Both the position numbers and the translations under genes were made by a program. 64,000 nt of DNA from Contendibacter sp963719395 (GTDB lineage Bacteria; Pseudomonadota; Gammaproteobacteria; Competibacterales; Competibacteraceae), in assembly GCA_963719395.1 (NCBI GenBank), contig CAVRCC010000070.1, positions 62,001 through 126,000 of the forward strand, in the 5' to 3' direction. The notes beneath the pieces are model-generated. The model was not told the origin of the DNA, ran no database searches, and saw only the letters and a list, made by a program, of their open reading frames with translations. Of this stretch, positions 44,406 through 55,103 are shown in pieces; the first letter of the stretch is position 1, and each line of letters starts with the position of its first letter.

Positions 44406-45311
44406 TCAGGACAAACTCGGATCGGCGTAACCCAGGCTCCGCAGCGCCCGCTCGTCGTCGGACCAGCCCTCGCGCACCTTGACCCAGGTTTCCAGAAACA
44501 CCTTGCGGCCGAGCAAGCGCTCCAGATCCTGGCGGGCCTGACGGCCGACTTCGCGCAGCGTCGCCCCGCCCTCGCCGATGACGATGCCTTTCTGGCTGGC
44601 GCGTTCGACCCAGATCACGGCGTGGATGCGCGTCACCCGCTCCTCCTCGGCGAACTGCTCGATCACCACCGTCAAGGCATACGGCAATTCCTCGCGCAGC
44701 AGCCGGGTCAGCTTTTCGCGGATCAGTTCGGCGGCCAGAAAGCGCTCGCTGACCGTGGTGACCTGTTCGGGTGGAAAGAGGAAGTCGCTCACCGGCAGCA
44801 GACGCGCGATGGCGCCTTCCAGCACCGCCACGTTGTCGCCCTTGAGCGCGGACAGCGGCACCACCTCGACGAACTCGCGCTGGTCGGCCCTGTCCCGCAG
44901 GAACGGTAGCAATCGCGACTTGTCGGCGATTCGATCCGCTTTGTTGACCGCCAGCAGCACCGGCCCTGGAAAATCGGCCAGCCGTTGCAGCACGTCGCCG
45001 TCTTCCTCGGTCCAGCGCAGGGCCTCGATCAGGAACACCACCACGTCCACGTAGTGCAGCACGCTGGCCGCCGCCCGGTTCAGGTAACGGTTCATCGCCC
45101 GCCGGCCCTGGCGGTGCAGGCCAGGCGTGTCCACATACACGATCTGGACCTCCGGCAGGGTCTGAATGCCGAGAATGACGTGGCGGGTGGTCTGCGGCTT
45201 GGGTGCGGTGATGCTGATCTTCTGGCCGACCAACCGGTTCAGCAAAGTGGACTTGCCGACGTTGGGCCGGCCCAGCAGAGCCACATAGCCGGCGTGGGTG
45301 GGAACGGTCAT
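44406..45311 (-). CDS. era: GTPase Era
   Basis: The 301-residue protein has G motifs GRPNVGKSTLLNRL, DTPGLH and NKADRIADKS, and a C-terminal KH domain (IHAVIWVERASQKGIVIGEGGATLREVGRQARQDL). Era binds 16S rRNA during 30S maturation. Its ATG overlaps the rnc stop (ATGA, 45308-45311), the classic rnc-era coupling. Confidence 0.96.
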   Translation of the reverse strand: MTVPTHAGYVALLGRPNVGKSTLLNRLVGQKISITAPKPQTTRHVILGIQTLPEVQIVYVDTPGLHRQGRRAMNRYLNRAAASVLHYVDVVVFLIEALRWTEEDGDVLQRLADFPGPVLLAVNKADRIADKSRLLPFLRDRADQREFVEVVPLSALKGDNVAVLEGAIARLLPVSDFLFPPEQVTTVSERFLAAELIREKLTRLLREELPYALTVVIEQFAEEERVTRIHAVIWVERASQKGIVIGEGGATLREVGRQARQDLERLLGRKVFLETWVKVREGWSDDERALRSLGYADPSLS

Positions 45312-45973
45312 GGAATCAGTTGCTCCAGCACTTGACGGGCGGCGTCCTGTTCGGCTTTGCGCCGATTGCTCCCCACCGCGACCGCGCGGTGGTCGGCGAC
45401 CGCGCATTCCACCGTAAAGCTCTGGGCGTGCGGCTCGCCGCGGATTTCCAGCACGGTATAGACCGGGAGGGGCTGCTGGCGGGCTTGCAGATACTCCTGC
45501 AAGCGGGTTTTGGGATCCCTCGACTCGCTGGCGCTGGCCAGCCCCTCCAGGCAATCCCGGTACAGATGCAGAATCAGCGCGCGACAGGCGTTCAGCCCAC
45601 CGTCCAGATAGACCGCCGCGAAAATTGCCTCCAGCGCGTCCGCCAGAATGGACTCGCGCTGGGGGCCACCACTCTTGAGTTCGCCCTGGCCCAGTCGCAG
45701 GTTCTCGCCCAGTTTCAGGCTACGGGCCAGTTCCGCCAGCGTCTCGCCTTTCACCAGGTTGGCCCGCAGCCGGCTCAGTTCGCCCTCGCTGGCCTGGGGA
45801 TAGCGCTGGAACAGACATTCGGCCATCACCAGGCTCAACAGGGCGTCGCCCAGAAACTCCAGGCGTTCGTTGTTGCGCGGCGAAGCGCTGCGGTGGGTGA
45901 GCGCTTCCTCCAGCAACTCCGGCTGCTGGAACACGTAAGCCAGGGCGGCGCATAGCTGCGCGGCTGAGGACAT
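45308..45973 (-). CDS. rnc: Ribonuclease III
   Basis: The 221-residue enzyme has the RNase III signature NNERLEFLGDALL, the second acidic cluster (ADALEAIFAAVYLDGG) and a C-terminal double-stranded RNA-binding domain (DPKTRLQEYLQ to RKAEQDAARQVLEQL). It processes rRNA precursors and other duplex RNA. It overlaps DUF4845 upstream (TGATG) and era downstream. Confidence 0.96.
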   Translation of the reverse strand: MSSAAQLCAALAYVFQQPELLEEALTHRSASPRNNERLEFLGDALLSLVMAECLFQRYPQASEGELSRLRANLVKGETLAELARSLKLGENLRLGQGELKSGGPQRESILADALEAIFAAVYLDGGLNACRALILHLYRDCLEGLASASESRDPKTRLQEYLQARQQPLPVYTVLEIRGEPHAQSFTVECAVADHRAVAVGSNRRKAEQDAARQVLEQLIP

Positions 45974-46368
45974 CACGGATTCAGAGGAATCGCTTCGTCG
46001 ATCTTGAGTACGACGAACAGCCCGTAAAACAGCGCCCGCTCGTCCTGGTACACCAAGTCGAGCACCCGTCCGCTGCGGTCGTTGCGGATTTTGAGATCCC
46101 GGGCCGTGACGTTTTCCACATAGCCGATATCGAACCGCTTCTGAATCGCGTTCTGGATATCGGTCTGACTCATCTGCGCTATCTGCGGCTCTTTGCGGAC
46201 GCTCTCGATCGTGGATTTGATCGTGTAATACTGAATATACATCGGCACGACCTTCATCGCGACCAAGGCGATAAACCCGATCACGACGAGCAGCAGCAAC
46301 ATGCCGATCACGGTCATGCCGCGCTGCCGTCCGTCCGATTGCCGCTGTATCAGAGTGAATGCCCGCAT
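45973..46368 (-). CDS. DUF4845 domain-containing membrane protein
   Basis: The 131-residue protein has one N-terminal transmembrane helix (GMTVIGMLLLLVVIGFIALVAM, pilin-like in style) and a small periplasmic domain (VVPMYIQYYTIKSTIESV, then KRFDIGYVENVTARDLKI). DUF4845 genes commonly sit between lepB and rnc in gammaproteobacteria. The function is unknown; proximity to signal peptidase suggests an envelope role. It starts 20 bases downstream of lepB. Confidence 0.88.
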   Translation of the reverse strand: MRAFTLIQRQSDGRQRGMTVIGMLLLLVVIGFIALVAMKVVPMYIQYYTIKSTIESVRKEPQIAQMSQTDIQNAIQKRFDIGYVENVTARDLKIRNDRSGRVLDLVYQDERALFYGLFVVLKIDEAIPLNP

Positions 46369-46388
46369 TGTTATATCCCCCCGTTCGC

Positions 46389-47213
46389 CTACTTGATGCC
46401 ATCGCCAATCCGACCGCATTGACCCTTGAAGGTAATGCAATCCCAATTCATCCAGATGAAGAATGCCCGGCCGATCAGGTTTTCCTCAGGCAGCGGCCCC
46501 CACACCCGACTGTCGCTGCTGTTGTCGCGATTGTCACCCATCATGAAATAATGTCCCGGCGGCACCTGGTATTCCCAGCCCACCACCTGGCCCGGGAATC
46601 CGACCAGGCCCAAGCGACCATCGGCCCGGGTCTGAATCCGATGCTGGGTTTCCCCCAACCGTTCATCGAACTGCTGGTAGCCTGGCTGGGCGGAATCGGT
46701 AGGCAATGGCGTCAACACCGCTGGCTGGCCGTTGATGAAAAGTTGTTTGCCACGGTACTCCAGTCGGTCGCCGGGCAGACCAATCACCCGCTTGATATAA
46801 GCCACCGCCGGATCGGGCGGATAGCGGAACACCACCACATCGCCCCGTTGCGGTCGGCCGTTGCCGAAAATCCGGGTGTTAAGCACCGGCAACCGCAAGC
46901 CATAGGTAAACTTGTTGACCAGAATGAAATCGCCCTTCAACAGGGTCGGCACCATCGATTCCGAGGGAATCCGGAACGGCTCGATGATGAACGAGCGCAA
47001 CACCAGCACCGCCAGAATGACTGGAAAGAACGACTTCGACAGATCCACGTACCATGGCAGTTTGACGGCGACCGGCTGGGTCCCGCTGGCGCCGCCCACG
47101 GTCGGGGCGCGGGCGCGGCGCGGCGCCAGCACAAAAGCATCCAGCAGCCAGATGCCGCCGGTCAGACCGGTCAGCACGACCAAAATGGCGGCAAAATCAA
47201 TGTTCATGGGCAT
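46389..47213 (-). CDS. lepB: Signal peptidase I
   Basis: The 274-residue protein has two N-terminal membrane helices. The catalytic Ser is in PSESMVPTLLKGD, the catalytic Lys in YIKRVIGLPGDR, and the conserved box is GDNRDNSSDSRVWG. It removes signal peptides from exported proteins. The start at 47213 (MPMNIDFAAIL) has GGAT upstream; 47207 is possible. It follows lepA by 30 bases. Confidence 0.95.
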   Translation of the reverse strand: MPMNIDFAAILVVLTGLTGGIWLLDAFVLAPRRARAPTVGGASGTQPVAVKLPWYVDLSKSFFPVILAVLVLRSFIIEPFRIPSESMVPTLLKGDFILVNKFTYGLRLPVLNTRIFGNGRPQRGDVVVFRYPPDPAVAYIKRVIGLPGDRLEYRGKQLFINGQPAVLTPLPTDSAQPGYQQFDERLGETQHRIQTRADGRLGLVGFPGQVVGWEYQVPPGHYFMMGDNRDNSSDSRVWGPLPEENLIGRAFFIWMNWDCITFKGQCGRIGDGIK

Positions 47214-47243
47214 AACGATCCAACGGCGAAACCTCGCCTCTCA

Positions 47244-49043
<1,800 letters not shown>

Positions 49044-49165
49044 TCCTTGTTCTCTTGGAAATGGGCGCGATGATCGAAAAATTGCGAATATGGTCCAGTG
49101 TCAATCCTTGTTCTCCTGGATTCGCCATCGCGGCAAGCACAAACAGAGGTGGGATTATAGCGACA

Positions 49166-49639
49166 TCAGAGCGTGGAAAGTACATTTCCGGGTGCGGGCG
49201 CGGCGCCCAACCGCCGGATCACCACCGGCTGAAACCGCGTATCGCCCCGCAATCGCCGGGACAGAACGCGCGCCGCCAGAAACCCCAACCCCAGACCTAC
49301 GGCGCTCGCCAGCACCACCGGCTCCTCGCCTGCGCCGGCGAAGGCGGCCTGTCCCAGCAGGGCGCCGGCCAGCAGTAACACCAGCGGCAACAGGTAGACC
49401 AGCAGCGACCCGCGCAGCAGCGCCCCTTCAGCCAGCCCCACGATCACCGTGTCGCCCGATTGCAACGGCAAGGTTGAAACCGCCCGCACCCGGGACCGCC
49501 GGTCGCCCCAAGCCTTCGCCAGCACCGCCGTACCGCAGCCGCCGCTGGCGGCGCACGCGCCGCAGGCCGACCGACGCTGGGTTTCCACCCACGCATAGCC
49601 GTCGCCGGCCTCCACCACGACCGCCTGTTCTTCAATCAT
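49166..49639 (-). CDS. rseC: SoxR-reducing system / sigma-E regulator RseC
   Basis: The 157-residue membrane protein has the RseC Cys cluster CGACAASGGCG near the start and two transmembrane segments (LLVYLLPLVLLLAGALLG and VVLASAVGLGLGFLAARVL). It modulates SoxR reduction and sigma-E signalling. It overlaps the rseB stop by four bases (49636-49639) and ends the rpoE-rseABC operon. Confidence 0.92.
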   Translation of the reverse strand: MIEEQAVVVEAGDGYAWVETQRRSACGACAASGGCGTAVLAKAWGDRRSRVRAVSTLPLQSGDTVIVGLAEGALLRGSLLVYLLPLVLLLAGALLGQAAFAGAGEEPVVLASAVGLGLGFLAARVLSRRLRGDTRFQPVVIRRLGAAPAPGNVLSTL

Positions 49640-50640
49640 GGCTTGCCGCTCTCGGGAACGAACTGGATCGAAGCGGCGATGTGCTGCACGGTCGCGGCCG
49701 GCACCTCGCCGACCACCAACACCTGGTGACCGGCGATCACCGTACCGAAAGCGTTCATCGAGCCGAGTTGGGAACTGCCCTGCAGCAGCGGTGGGGCGCC
49801 TTCCAGCCGCTCCAGAAACACCGAGATGGTCGCCAAGCCATCGGCAAACACGAGGTGTTCGGTCGGGTGGCGGCCGGATGCTTCGGCGAAACGCTTGTGC
49901 GACACCTTGGTGAAACCATCCGGCAACTGCTCCACCCGCCAGGCTGATTGCGTCACCGGTTCGCCGTCGGGTGGCGCCTCGCCACCCGGGTTCTGGCTCG
50001 GTTCCACCGTCGAACCGGCGGGCGGGGCAAAGGTCGCCTCGTCAATCTGGGGCTTGACTTGCAAATCGGTGAACATCAACTGCTCGATCGGAGAGCCTCG
50101 TTCGTCCAGCAGCGCCGAGCGCAACACCATGCCGTTGCGCTGGTCCAGCCATAGCCGGTAACCGAACCGCCAGGCATCGCGCGGCTTGATGGCGATCACT
50201 TGCACCGCCAATCCGGCGACACGGTCTTCGCCCAGCATTGCCAGCTCGTAATGGCTTTCCAAGCGGCCGAGTTCCCGGGGAATGGACGGCGGGAAAGGCG
50301 AGCGCTGGTAATCACCGCCCACGAAGGTAGCCTGCTGTTTGGGCGACAAACAGATAACGCTGTTGTTCGCCACCACGATCTCCCGCGGAGGGCCGCTCAA
50401 CGAAACGAGCCGCTGCCGCTCGCCCTCGGGTCCACCACCATGGATGATGCGCATGGTTTCCATGTGGGGTCCCTGTACATAAATGAAGGTGCCCTCGTAG
50501 TTCAGGGTCTGGGCGGAGCCCAGCATCCGTTCCAGCCAGTGCCTGGCGGTTTCGGGGGCAGCCGGTTGCGTCCGGCTGACGGGCGGCAGCGAACCGGCGG
50601 CGAGCGCCAAGACCGCGCAATACAGGAGCCTGCGCTTCAT
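49636..50640 (-). CDS. rseB: Sigma-E factor regulatory protein RseB (MucB)
   Basis: The 334-residue periplasmic protein binds the anti-sigma factor RseA and lipopolysaccharide or lipoprotein signals. A signal peptide (LLYCAVLALAAGSLPPVSRT) is followed by the MucB/RseB N-terminal domain (RHWLERMLGSAQTLNYEGTF, MRIIHGGG) and the C-terminal domain (HLVFADGLATISVFLERL). A proline-rich hinge joins them. It starts 8 bases after rseA. Confidence 0.94.
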   Translation of the reverse strand: MKRRLLYCAVLALAAGSLPPVSRTQPAAPETARHWLERMLGSAQTLNYEGTFIYVQGPHMETMRIIHGGGPEGERQRLVSLSGPPREIVVANNSVICLSPKQQATFVGGDYQRSPFPPSIPRELGRLESHYELAMLGEDRVAGLAVQVIAIKPRDAWRFGYRLWLDQRNGMVLRSALLDERGSPIEQLMFTDLQVKPQIDEATFAPPAGSTVEPSQNPGGEAPPDGEPVTQSAWRVEQLPDGFTKVSHKRFAEASGRHPTEHLVFADGLATISVFLERLEGAPPLLQGSSQLGSMNAFGTVIAGHQVLVVGEVPAATVQHIAASIQFVPESGKP

Positions 50641-50648
50641 TCGGTATC

Positions 50649-51263
50649 TTAGCGACTACTGGATTGATAACCGACCATGCGCACGTAGGGCACCACACCG
50701 TGCATGCTATTCAGGGATGCATAGCCGTTATGATTGACCAGATAACTGCTCAACCGCGCTTCGACGGGTTCGCCGGGATTCTCGGCGAGTCCGAAAGTCG
50801 CGCCGGCCTGAACGGGGGGAAAAGCGGGGGGGGTGAGACGGGTTGGCGTGGCGGCGGCGAATTGGGCGGTGGGCTGGAGCGCGTCGGTTTGGTTCAGCTT
50901 GAGTCCGAATAGAGCCATCAGCGCCACCGAGGCGGCCAACCCAAACCCGGTGACCGGTTTATACCAGGCGGGCAGGGGCTTGGCGGCGGGCCGGGGCGAG
51001 GGTTCGGCTTCGATCGCTTGGCGGATGCGAGCGGCGAAGTCGGTATCCAGCGCCGCCGGTAGATGGTCCTGCATCACGTCGCTGATCAAATGATACCGTT
51101 CCCAGCGGTCCCGCGCGTCGCCATCCCGACTTAATCGGCGCAGGGCCAGATCGATCTCCATGTCTTCCAGTTCGTCATCAACCATCGCCGAAAGCTGGCT
51201 CGCCGCGCCATGGACATCGTGGGCGGCTTGCGCCGATTGTTGTTCAGCCGTTTTATCAGCCAT
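50649..51263 (-). CDS. rseA: Sigma-E anti-sigma factor RseA
   Basis: The 204-residue single-pass membrane protein has a cytoplasmic RseA domain (QLSAMVDDELEDMEIDLALRRL, WERYHLISDVMQ) that sequesters sigma E. A membrane helix follows (FGLAASVALMALFGL, about residue 105-120) and a periplasmic tail with a conserved ending (VEARLSSYLVNHNGYASLNS). It starts 15 bases after rpoE and is co-transcribed with it. Confidence 0.93.
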   Translation of the reverse strand: MADKTAEQQSAQAAHDVHGAASQLSAMVDDELEDMEIDLALRRLSRDGDARDRWERYHLISDVMQDHLPAALDTDFAARIRQAIEAEPSPRPAAKPLPAWYKPVTGFGLAASVALMALFGLKLNQTDALQPTAQFAAATPTRLTPPAFPPVQAGATFGLAENPGEPVEARLSSYLVNHNGYASLNSMHGVVPYVRMVGYQSSSR

Positions 51264-51278
51264 GACTCTATCCCGAAA

Positions 51279-51854
51279 CTAATGCAGTAGTGGACGCAGT
51301 TTGGCGTCGATCGATTCGCGCGCCCGGAAAATCCGCGAACGCACCGTGCCGATCGGACACCCCATGGTTTGGGCAATTTCCTCATAACTCATTCCCTCGA
51401 GTTCCCGAAGGGTGATCGCCGTGCGCAAATCCTCCGGTAAGTCCTCGATCGCCCGGAACACAGTCGCCGCGATTTCATCCTTGAGCAACAACCGCTCGGG
51501 CGTTTCATACTCTTTCAGCAGGGATTGACCTTCGTATTGCTCGGCCTCGTGGGCGTCGATATCGGAACCCGGCGGGCGCCGGCCTTGGGCGACCAGGTAG
51601 TTCTTGGCCGTATTGATGGCAATCCGGTACAGCCAGGTGTAGAACGCGCTGTCGCCGCGAAAACCGGGCAACGCGCGGTAAGCCTTGAGAAAGGCTTCCT
51701 GAGACACATCTTGGGCTTCGCTGGGATCGTGCACATAGCGGGAAATCAGCTTGATGATCTTGTATTGGTACTTGCGCACCAGCAGATCGAACGCACTCTT
51801 GTCGCCTTTTTGTACCCTGTGGACCAGATCGCGGTCCAGATGACCCTCGCCCAT
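51279..51854 (-). CDS. rpoE: RNA polymerase sigma-E factor
   Basis: The 191-residue ECF sigma factor directs the envelope stress response. Region 2 is DLVHRVQKGDKSAFDLLVRKYQ with SRYVHDPSEAQDVSQEAFLKAYR. Region 4 is LPEDLRTAITLRELEGMSYEEIAQTMGCPIGTVRSRIFRARE. ATG 51854 is preceded by AAGGGG. It heads the operon with rseA, rseB and rseC. A sigma-E-like promoter upstream suggests autoregulation. Confidence 0.96.
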   Translation of the reverse strand: MGEGHLDRDLVHRVQKGDKSAFDLLVRKYQYKIIKLISRYVHDPSEAQDVSQEAFLKAYRALPGFRGDSAFYTWLYRIAINTAKNYLVAQGRRPPGSDIDAHEAEQYEGQSLLKEYETPERLLLKDEIAATVFRAIEDLPEDLRTAITLRELEGMSYEEIAQTMGCPIGTVRSRIFRARESIDAKLRPLLH

Positions 51855-51903
51855 CCGGGCAGACCCCTTTCGACTCAATAGCAGTCTCCCTGCAATCATG
51901 ACG

Positions 51904-51930
51904 GTAGACCAACGCCCGCTTCGTTAGTTC
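51904..51930 (-). promoter_or_regulatory. Candidate sigma-E promoter of rpoE
   Basis: On the minus strand GAACTA (51925-51930) and TCTAC (51904-51908) are separated by 16 bases, close to the GGAACTT/TCTGA pattern of sigma-E promoters. It lies about 50 bases upstream of the rpoE start. Confidence 0.4.
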
Positions 51931-52054
51931 GCGTACTTGCCGGGATGTTATAGTGTGAACATGCGGTGGCGGGATGACCGCGCGGCGCCGGTGGAACCGA
52001 CTACGCAGGGTTTCGCCCGCCACGATACCCCATTCACGGAACCCCTCACAAGCC

Positions 52055-53698
52055 ATGACCACTGCTCTTCTTTCCACCGATATCCTGATCATCGGTTGCG
52101 GCGCCGCCGGTCTCAGCCTGGCGCTGCGGCTGGCCGACTCTGCCCGCGTGATCGCTCTCGCCAAAGGTCCGCTGTCCGAAGGCAGCACCTATTACGCCCA
52201 GGGTGGGGTATCGGCGGTTCTGGACGCTGGCGATTCCATCGAGTCACACCTGCAAGATACCCTGATCGCGGGCGCCGGTCTGTGCCATACCGACGCCGTG
52301 CGTTTCACGGTGACGCATGGCCGGGAGGTTATCGAGTGGCTAAGTCGCCAGGGCGTTCCTTTCACCAAGGAACTTTCCACCGACGGCAACGTGGATTATC
52401 ACCTGCATCGCGAGGGAGGGCACAGTCATCGGCGAGTCGTTCACGCCGCCGACGCCACCGGCCGCGCCATCCAGACCACGCTGGAGGAACGCACCCGCCA
52501 GCATCCCCACATTACCTTGCTCGATCATTACAGCGCCGTGGACCTGATCGCCAGCCGCAAGCTGGGATGGAGCGGCAACCGTTGCCTGGGCGCTTATGTG
52601 CTGAACCGGCAAACCGGCCGGGTCGAGGTTATTGCGGCCCGCGTCGTAGTGTTGGCCACCGGCGGCGCCAGCCGGGTCTATCTCTATTCCAGCAACCCCG
52701 ACGGCTCCACCGGCGACGGCATCGCCATGGCCTGGCGGGCCGGCTGCCGGGTGGCGAACATGGAATTCATGCAGTTTCACCCGACCTGCCTGTATCACCC
52801 GCAGGCCAAGAACTTTCTGATTTCCGAAGCGGTGCGCGGCGAGGGCGGCATTCTGTTGCTGCCCGACGGAACCCGGTTCATGCGCAATTTCGACGTGCGC
52901 ATGGAACTCGCCCCTCGCGACATCGTGGCCCGCGCCATCGACCACGAAATGAAGCGGCTGGGCGCGGAATGCGTGTATCTGGACATCAGCCACAAACCGG
53001 CGGCGTTCATTCAGGAGCATTTTCCCAACATTTACGCCAAGTGTCTGGAATACGGCTTCGACATGACCCGCCAGCCCATTCCGGTGGTGCCGGCGGCCCA
53101 TTATACCTGCGGCGGGGTGCTGACCGATTTGCGGGCGCGGACCGATGTAGCCGGCCTGTACGCAGTGGGCGAAGTCGCGTTTACCGGTCTGCACGGGGCG
53201 AACCGCATGGCCAGCAACTCGCTGCTGGAATGCCTGGTGTTCGCGGCGGCGGCGGCGGACGATATCCAGTCGCGGCTGGCGCGCGCCTCGGAGCCGCCGC
53301 CCCTGCCGGCCTGGGATGAGAGCCGGGTTACCGACTCCGACGAGGAGGTGGTGGTCAGCCACAACTGGGCGGAATTGCGCCAGTTCATGTGGGACTACGT
53401 GGGCATCGTCCGCACCGACAAACGCCTGCAGCGCGCCCAGCATCGGGTGGAGCTGCTGTTGCGGGAAATCGCCGAGTATTACGGCAATTTCCGCATCAGC
53501 AACAATCTAATCGAGCTGCGCAATCTGGCGCAGGTGGCGGATTTGATTATTCGCTGCGCCCTGGCAAGGCGCGAAAGTCGGGGCCTGCACTACACCCTGG
53601 ATTATCCCCAGGCCAACGAATCCACGCCGGTGCGGGACACGGTGCTGGTGCCGGTGAATTTCGCCGGGGCCGAAACGCCGCCATCTTGGGAAGATTGA
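52055..53698 (+). CDS. nadB: L-aspartate oxidase
   Basis: This 547-residue FAD enzyme converts aspartate to iminoaspartate, the first step of NAD synthesis. Motifs are IIGCGAAGLSLALRL (FAD), STYYAQGGVSAV, the active-site region HREGGHSHRRVVHAADATG, and AAHYTCGGVLTDLRARTDVAGLYAVGEVAFTGLHGANRMASNSLLE. ATG 52055 (MTTALLSTDILIIG) is the natural start although the frame is open upstream. It diverges from rpoE, a conserved arrangement. Confidence 0.95.
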   Translation: MTTALLSTDILIIGCGAAGLSLALRLADSARVIALAKGPLSEGSTYYAQGGVSAVLDAGDSIESHLQDTLIAGAGLCHTDAVRFTVTHGREVIEWLSRQGVPFTKELSTDGNVDYHLHREGGHSHRRVVHAADATGRAIQTTLEERTRQHPHITLLDHYSAVDLIASRKLGWSGNRCLGAYVLNRQTGRVEVIAARVVVLATGGASRVYLYSSNPDGSTGDGIAMAWRAGCRVANMEFMQFHPTCLYHPQAKNFLISEAVRGEGGILLLPDGTRFMRNFDVRMELAPRDIVARAIDHEMKRLGAECVYLDISHKPAAFIQEHFPNIYAKCLEYGFDMTRQPIPVVPAAHYTCGGVLTDLRARTDVAGLYAVGEVAFTGLHGANRMASNSLLECLVFAAAAADDIQSRLARASEPPPLPAWDESRVTDSDEEVVVSHNWAELRQFMWDYVGIVRTDKRLQRAQHRVELLLREIAEYYGNFRISNNLIELRNLAQVADLIIRCALARRESRGLHYTLDYPQANESTPVRDTVLVPVNFAGAETPPSWED

Positions 53699-53700
53699 CT

Positions 53701-54147
53701 TTAGGGGCGATCCGCCTCGTCCTCATCCCGCCGGGTGCGCAGCCAGACCCGCAGCCGTCGCAACGCCTCGGCTTCGGCGGCATCGGGTAGCAGCACCAGC
53801 GACCGGCGCCCGCCGGTCTCCAGCCGGAAGTTCAGGATGACGATGCCGGGATGGGCGTAACCGCCGATCAACCCGGCCCGGTGAATCGTTCCATCGCCCG
53901 TTTCCAGTCGCCAGCGTCCATCCAGCAGTTCGAGGCGGGCGATAAAACCGCGCCCCCGCCGATAGCCGTATTGCCACCCGAACCAGATCAGCGCCAGCGT
54001 GATGCCGGCGATCAATCCCGCCTTGATCCACAACGGAAGGCTGCTAACGACCACGGCGACGCCCGCCAGGATGTGAGCGCTGCCGCCGCTGAGGAGCAGA
54101 ATCCGCGAGGGGCGCGGTTCGAGGGTCAGGGATGGAAGGGAGCGCAT
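53701..54147 (-). CDS. YgfX family inner-membrane protein
   Basis: The 148-residue protein has two short membrane helices near the N-terminus (ILLLSGGSAHILAGVAVVV; AGLIAGITLALIWFGWQYGY). A soluble tail follows (LLDGRWRLETGDGTIHRAGLI, GRRSLVLLPDAAEAEALRRLRVWLR). This matches YgfX/CptA, usually paired with sdhE near nadB. SdhE is not adjacent here; an Uma2 gene occupies that place. It converges on nadB with a 2-base gap. Confidence 0.75.
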   Translation of the reverse strand: MRSLPSLTLEPRPSRILLLSGGSAHILAGVAVVVSSLPLWIKAGLIAGITLALIWFGWQYGYRRGRGFIARLELLDGRWRLETGDGTIHRAGLIGGYAHPGIVILNFRLETGGRRSLVLLPDAAEAEALRRLRVWLRTRRDEDEADRP

Positions 54148-54250
54148 AAGGCCATTCAGGCGCTGCTCAACATTTCCTGCTGGGGCCAATCTGCTGGTAT
54201 TGCCTGGAAATGCGGATCGCGATGGACGAGCGTTGCTTTATGGGGCTGGC

Positions 54251-55021
54251 TCAGAGCGAATCCGGGTCTACGCCCAACTGCCGCAACCGTTCGGCCAGTT
54301 GATCGGCGCGCTGCTGGGCGGCCTCGGCGCGCTGCTGGGCGGCCTCGGCGTGTTGCTGGGCGGCCTCGGCGCGCTGCTGGGCGGCCTCGGCTTCGGTGGG
54401 TAGCATCCCGCCTTCTGGGGTGAACCAGCGCAGCCAGACCGCGTCGACACCTCGGAAAGTTCCCGGCCGACGCCCCAGATCGAGGTTCAAGATCGGGCTA
54501 TGGATGCGGCCTTTGGCGTCGATGGCCAGGGGCTGATAATTGCTGCCGTGCAGGGTAAAGCCGGCGAAATCCTCGGGGTTGAAGGGGTCGTACCAGTAGT
54601 ATTCCGGCACCCGCACCTGGCGGGCGTAGAGCGTTTTCTTGAGGGTCTTGTCGTACTGGCCGGTGCTGGCCGAGAGTAGTTCCACCACCAGGTCCGGCCC
54701 CTTGCCCTGTTCCCAGACCACCCAGCTCTTGCGCTCGCCGCGCGGCACGTCCAAGGCGACGAAGAAATCCGGGCCGACGAAGGTGTTGTGTCGTGTCTGT
54801 TCCAGGCTGTAGTAGAGAAACATGTTGCCGCCAGCGAAGCCGTCACCGCGCGCCGCCAGCCAGAGATCCATAACGTCGATCAGCAAGTCCATCTGGAACT
54901 GGTGGCGCAGGGTTTCCATGGGCACTCCGTCATCACAAGGCAGATCGTCCTGGGTGGGGGGTAGAGCCGGCAGGTCCGCCGCCGCGAGCGGCGGTGGAGA
55001 GGGAATCAGCAGTGATGCCAT
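54251..55021 (-). CDS. Uma2 family endonuclease-like protein with Gln/Ala heptad tail
   Basis: The 256-residue protein has the Uma2 core: TFVGPDFFVALDVP, DLVVELLSASTGQYDKTLKK and VPEYYWYDPFNPE. Its C-terminus contains repeated AEAAQQR heptads leading to QLAERLRQLGVDPDSL. It differs from the 42.7-kb paralogue in both core and repeat sequence, so the tails arose separately or diverged. Function is unknown. The gene is intact. Confidence 0.82.
   Translation of the reverse strand: MASLLIPSPPPLAAADLPALPPTQDDLPCDDGVPMETLRHQFQMDLLIDVMDLWLAARGDGFAGGNMFLYYSLEQTRHNTFVGPDFFVALDVPRGERKSWVVWEQGKGPDLVVELLSASTGQYDKTLKKTLYARQVRVPEYYWYDPFNPEDFAGFTLHGSNYQPLAIDAKGRIHSPILNLDLGRRPGTFRGVDAVWLRWFTPEGGMLPTEAEAAQQRAEAAQQHAEAAQQRAEAAQQRADQLAERLRQLGVDPDSL
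54308..54391. repeat. 21-base tandem repeat, four units, in the second Uma2 gene
   Basis: Units of GCGCTGCTGGGCGGCCTCGGC lie at 54308-54328, 54329-54349, 54350-54370 (variant GTGTTGC...) and 54371-54391. They encode AEAAQQR or AEAAQQH heptads on the minus strand. Confidence 0.92.
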
Positions 55022-55103
55022 GGGGTCGCCTCCTGAAGGATGGGGATCGGCCTATTATGATCAAAACCAGCACCCTCAAGCCGGACAGCATGAAAATGGC
55101 CAG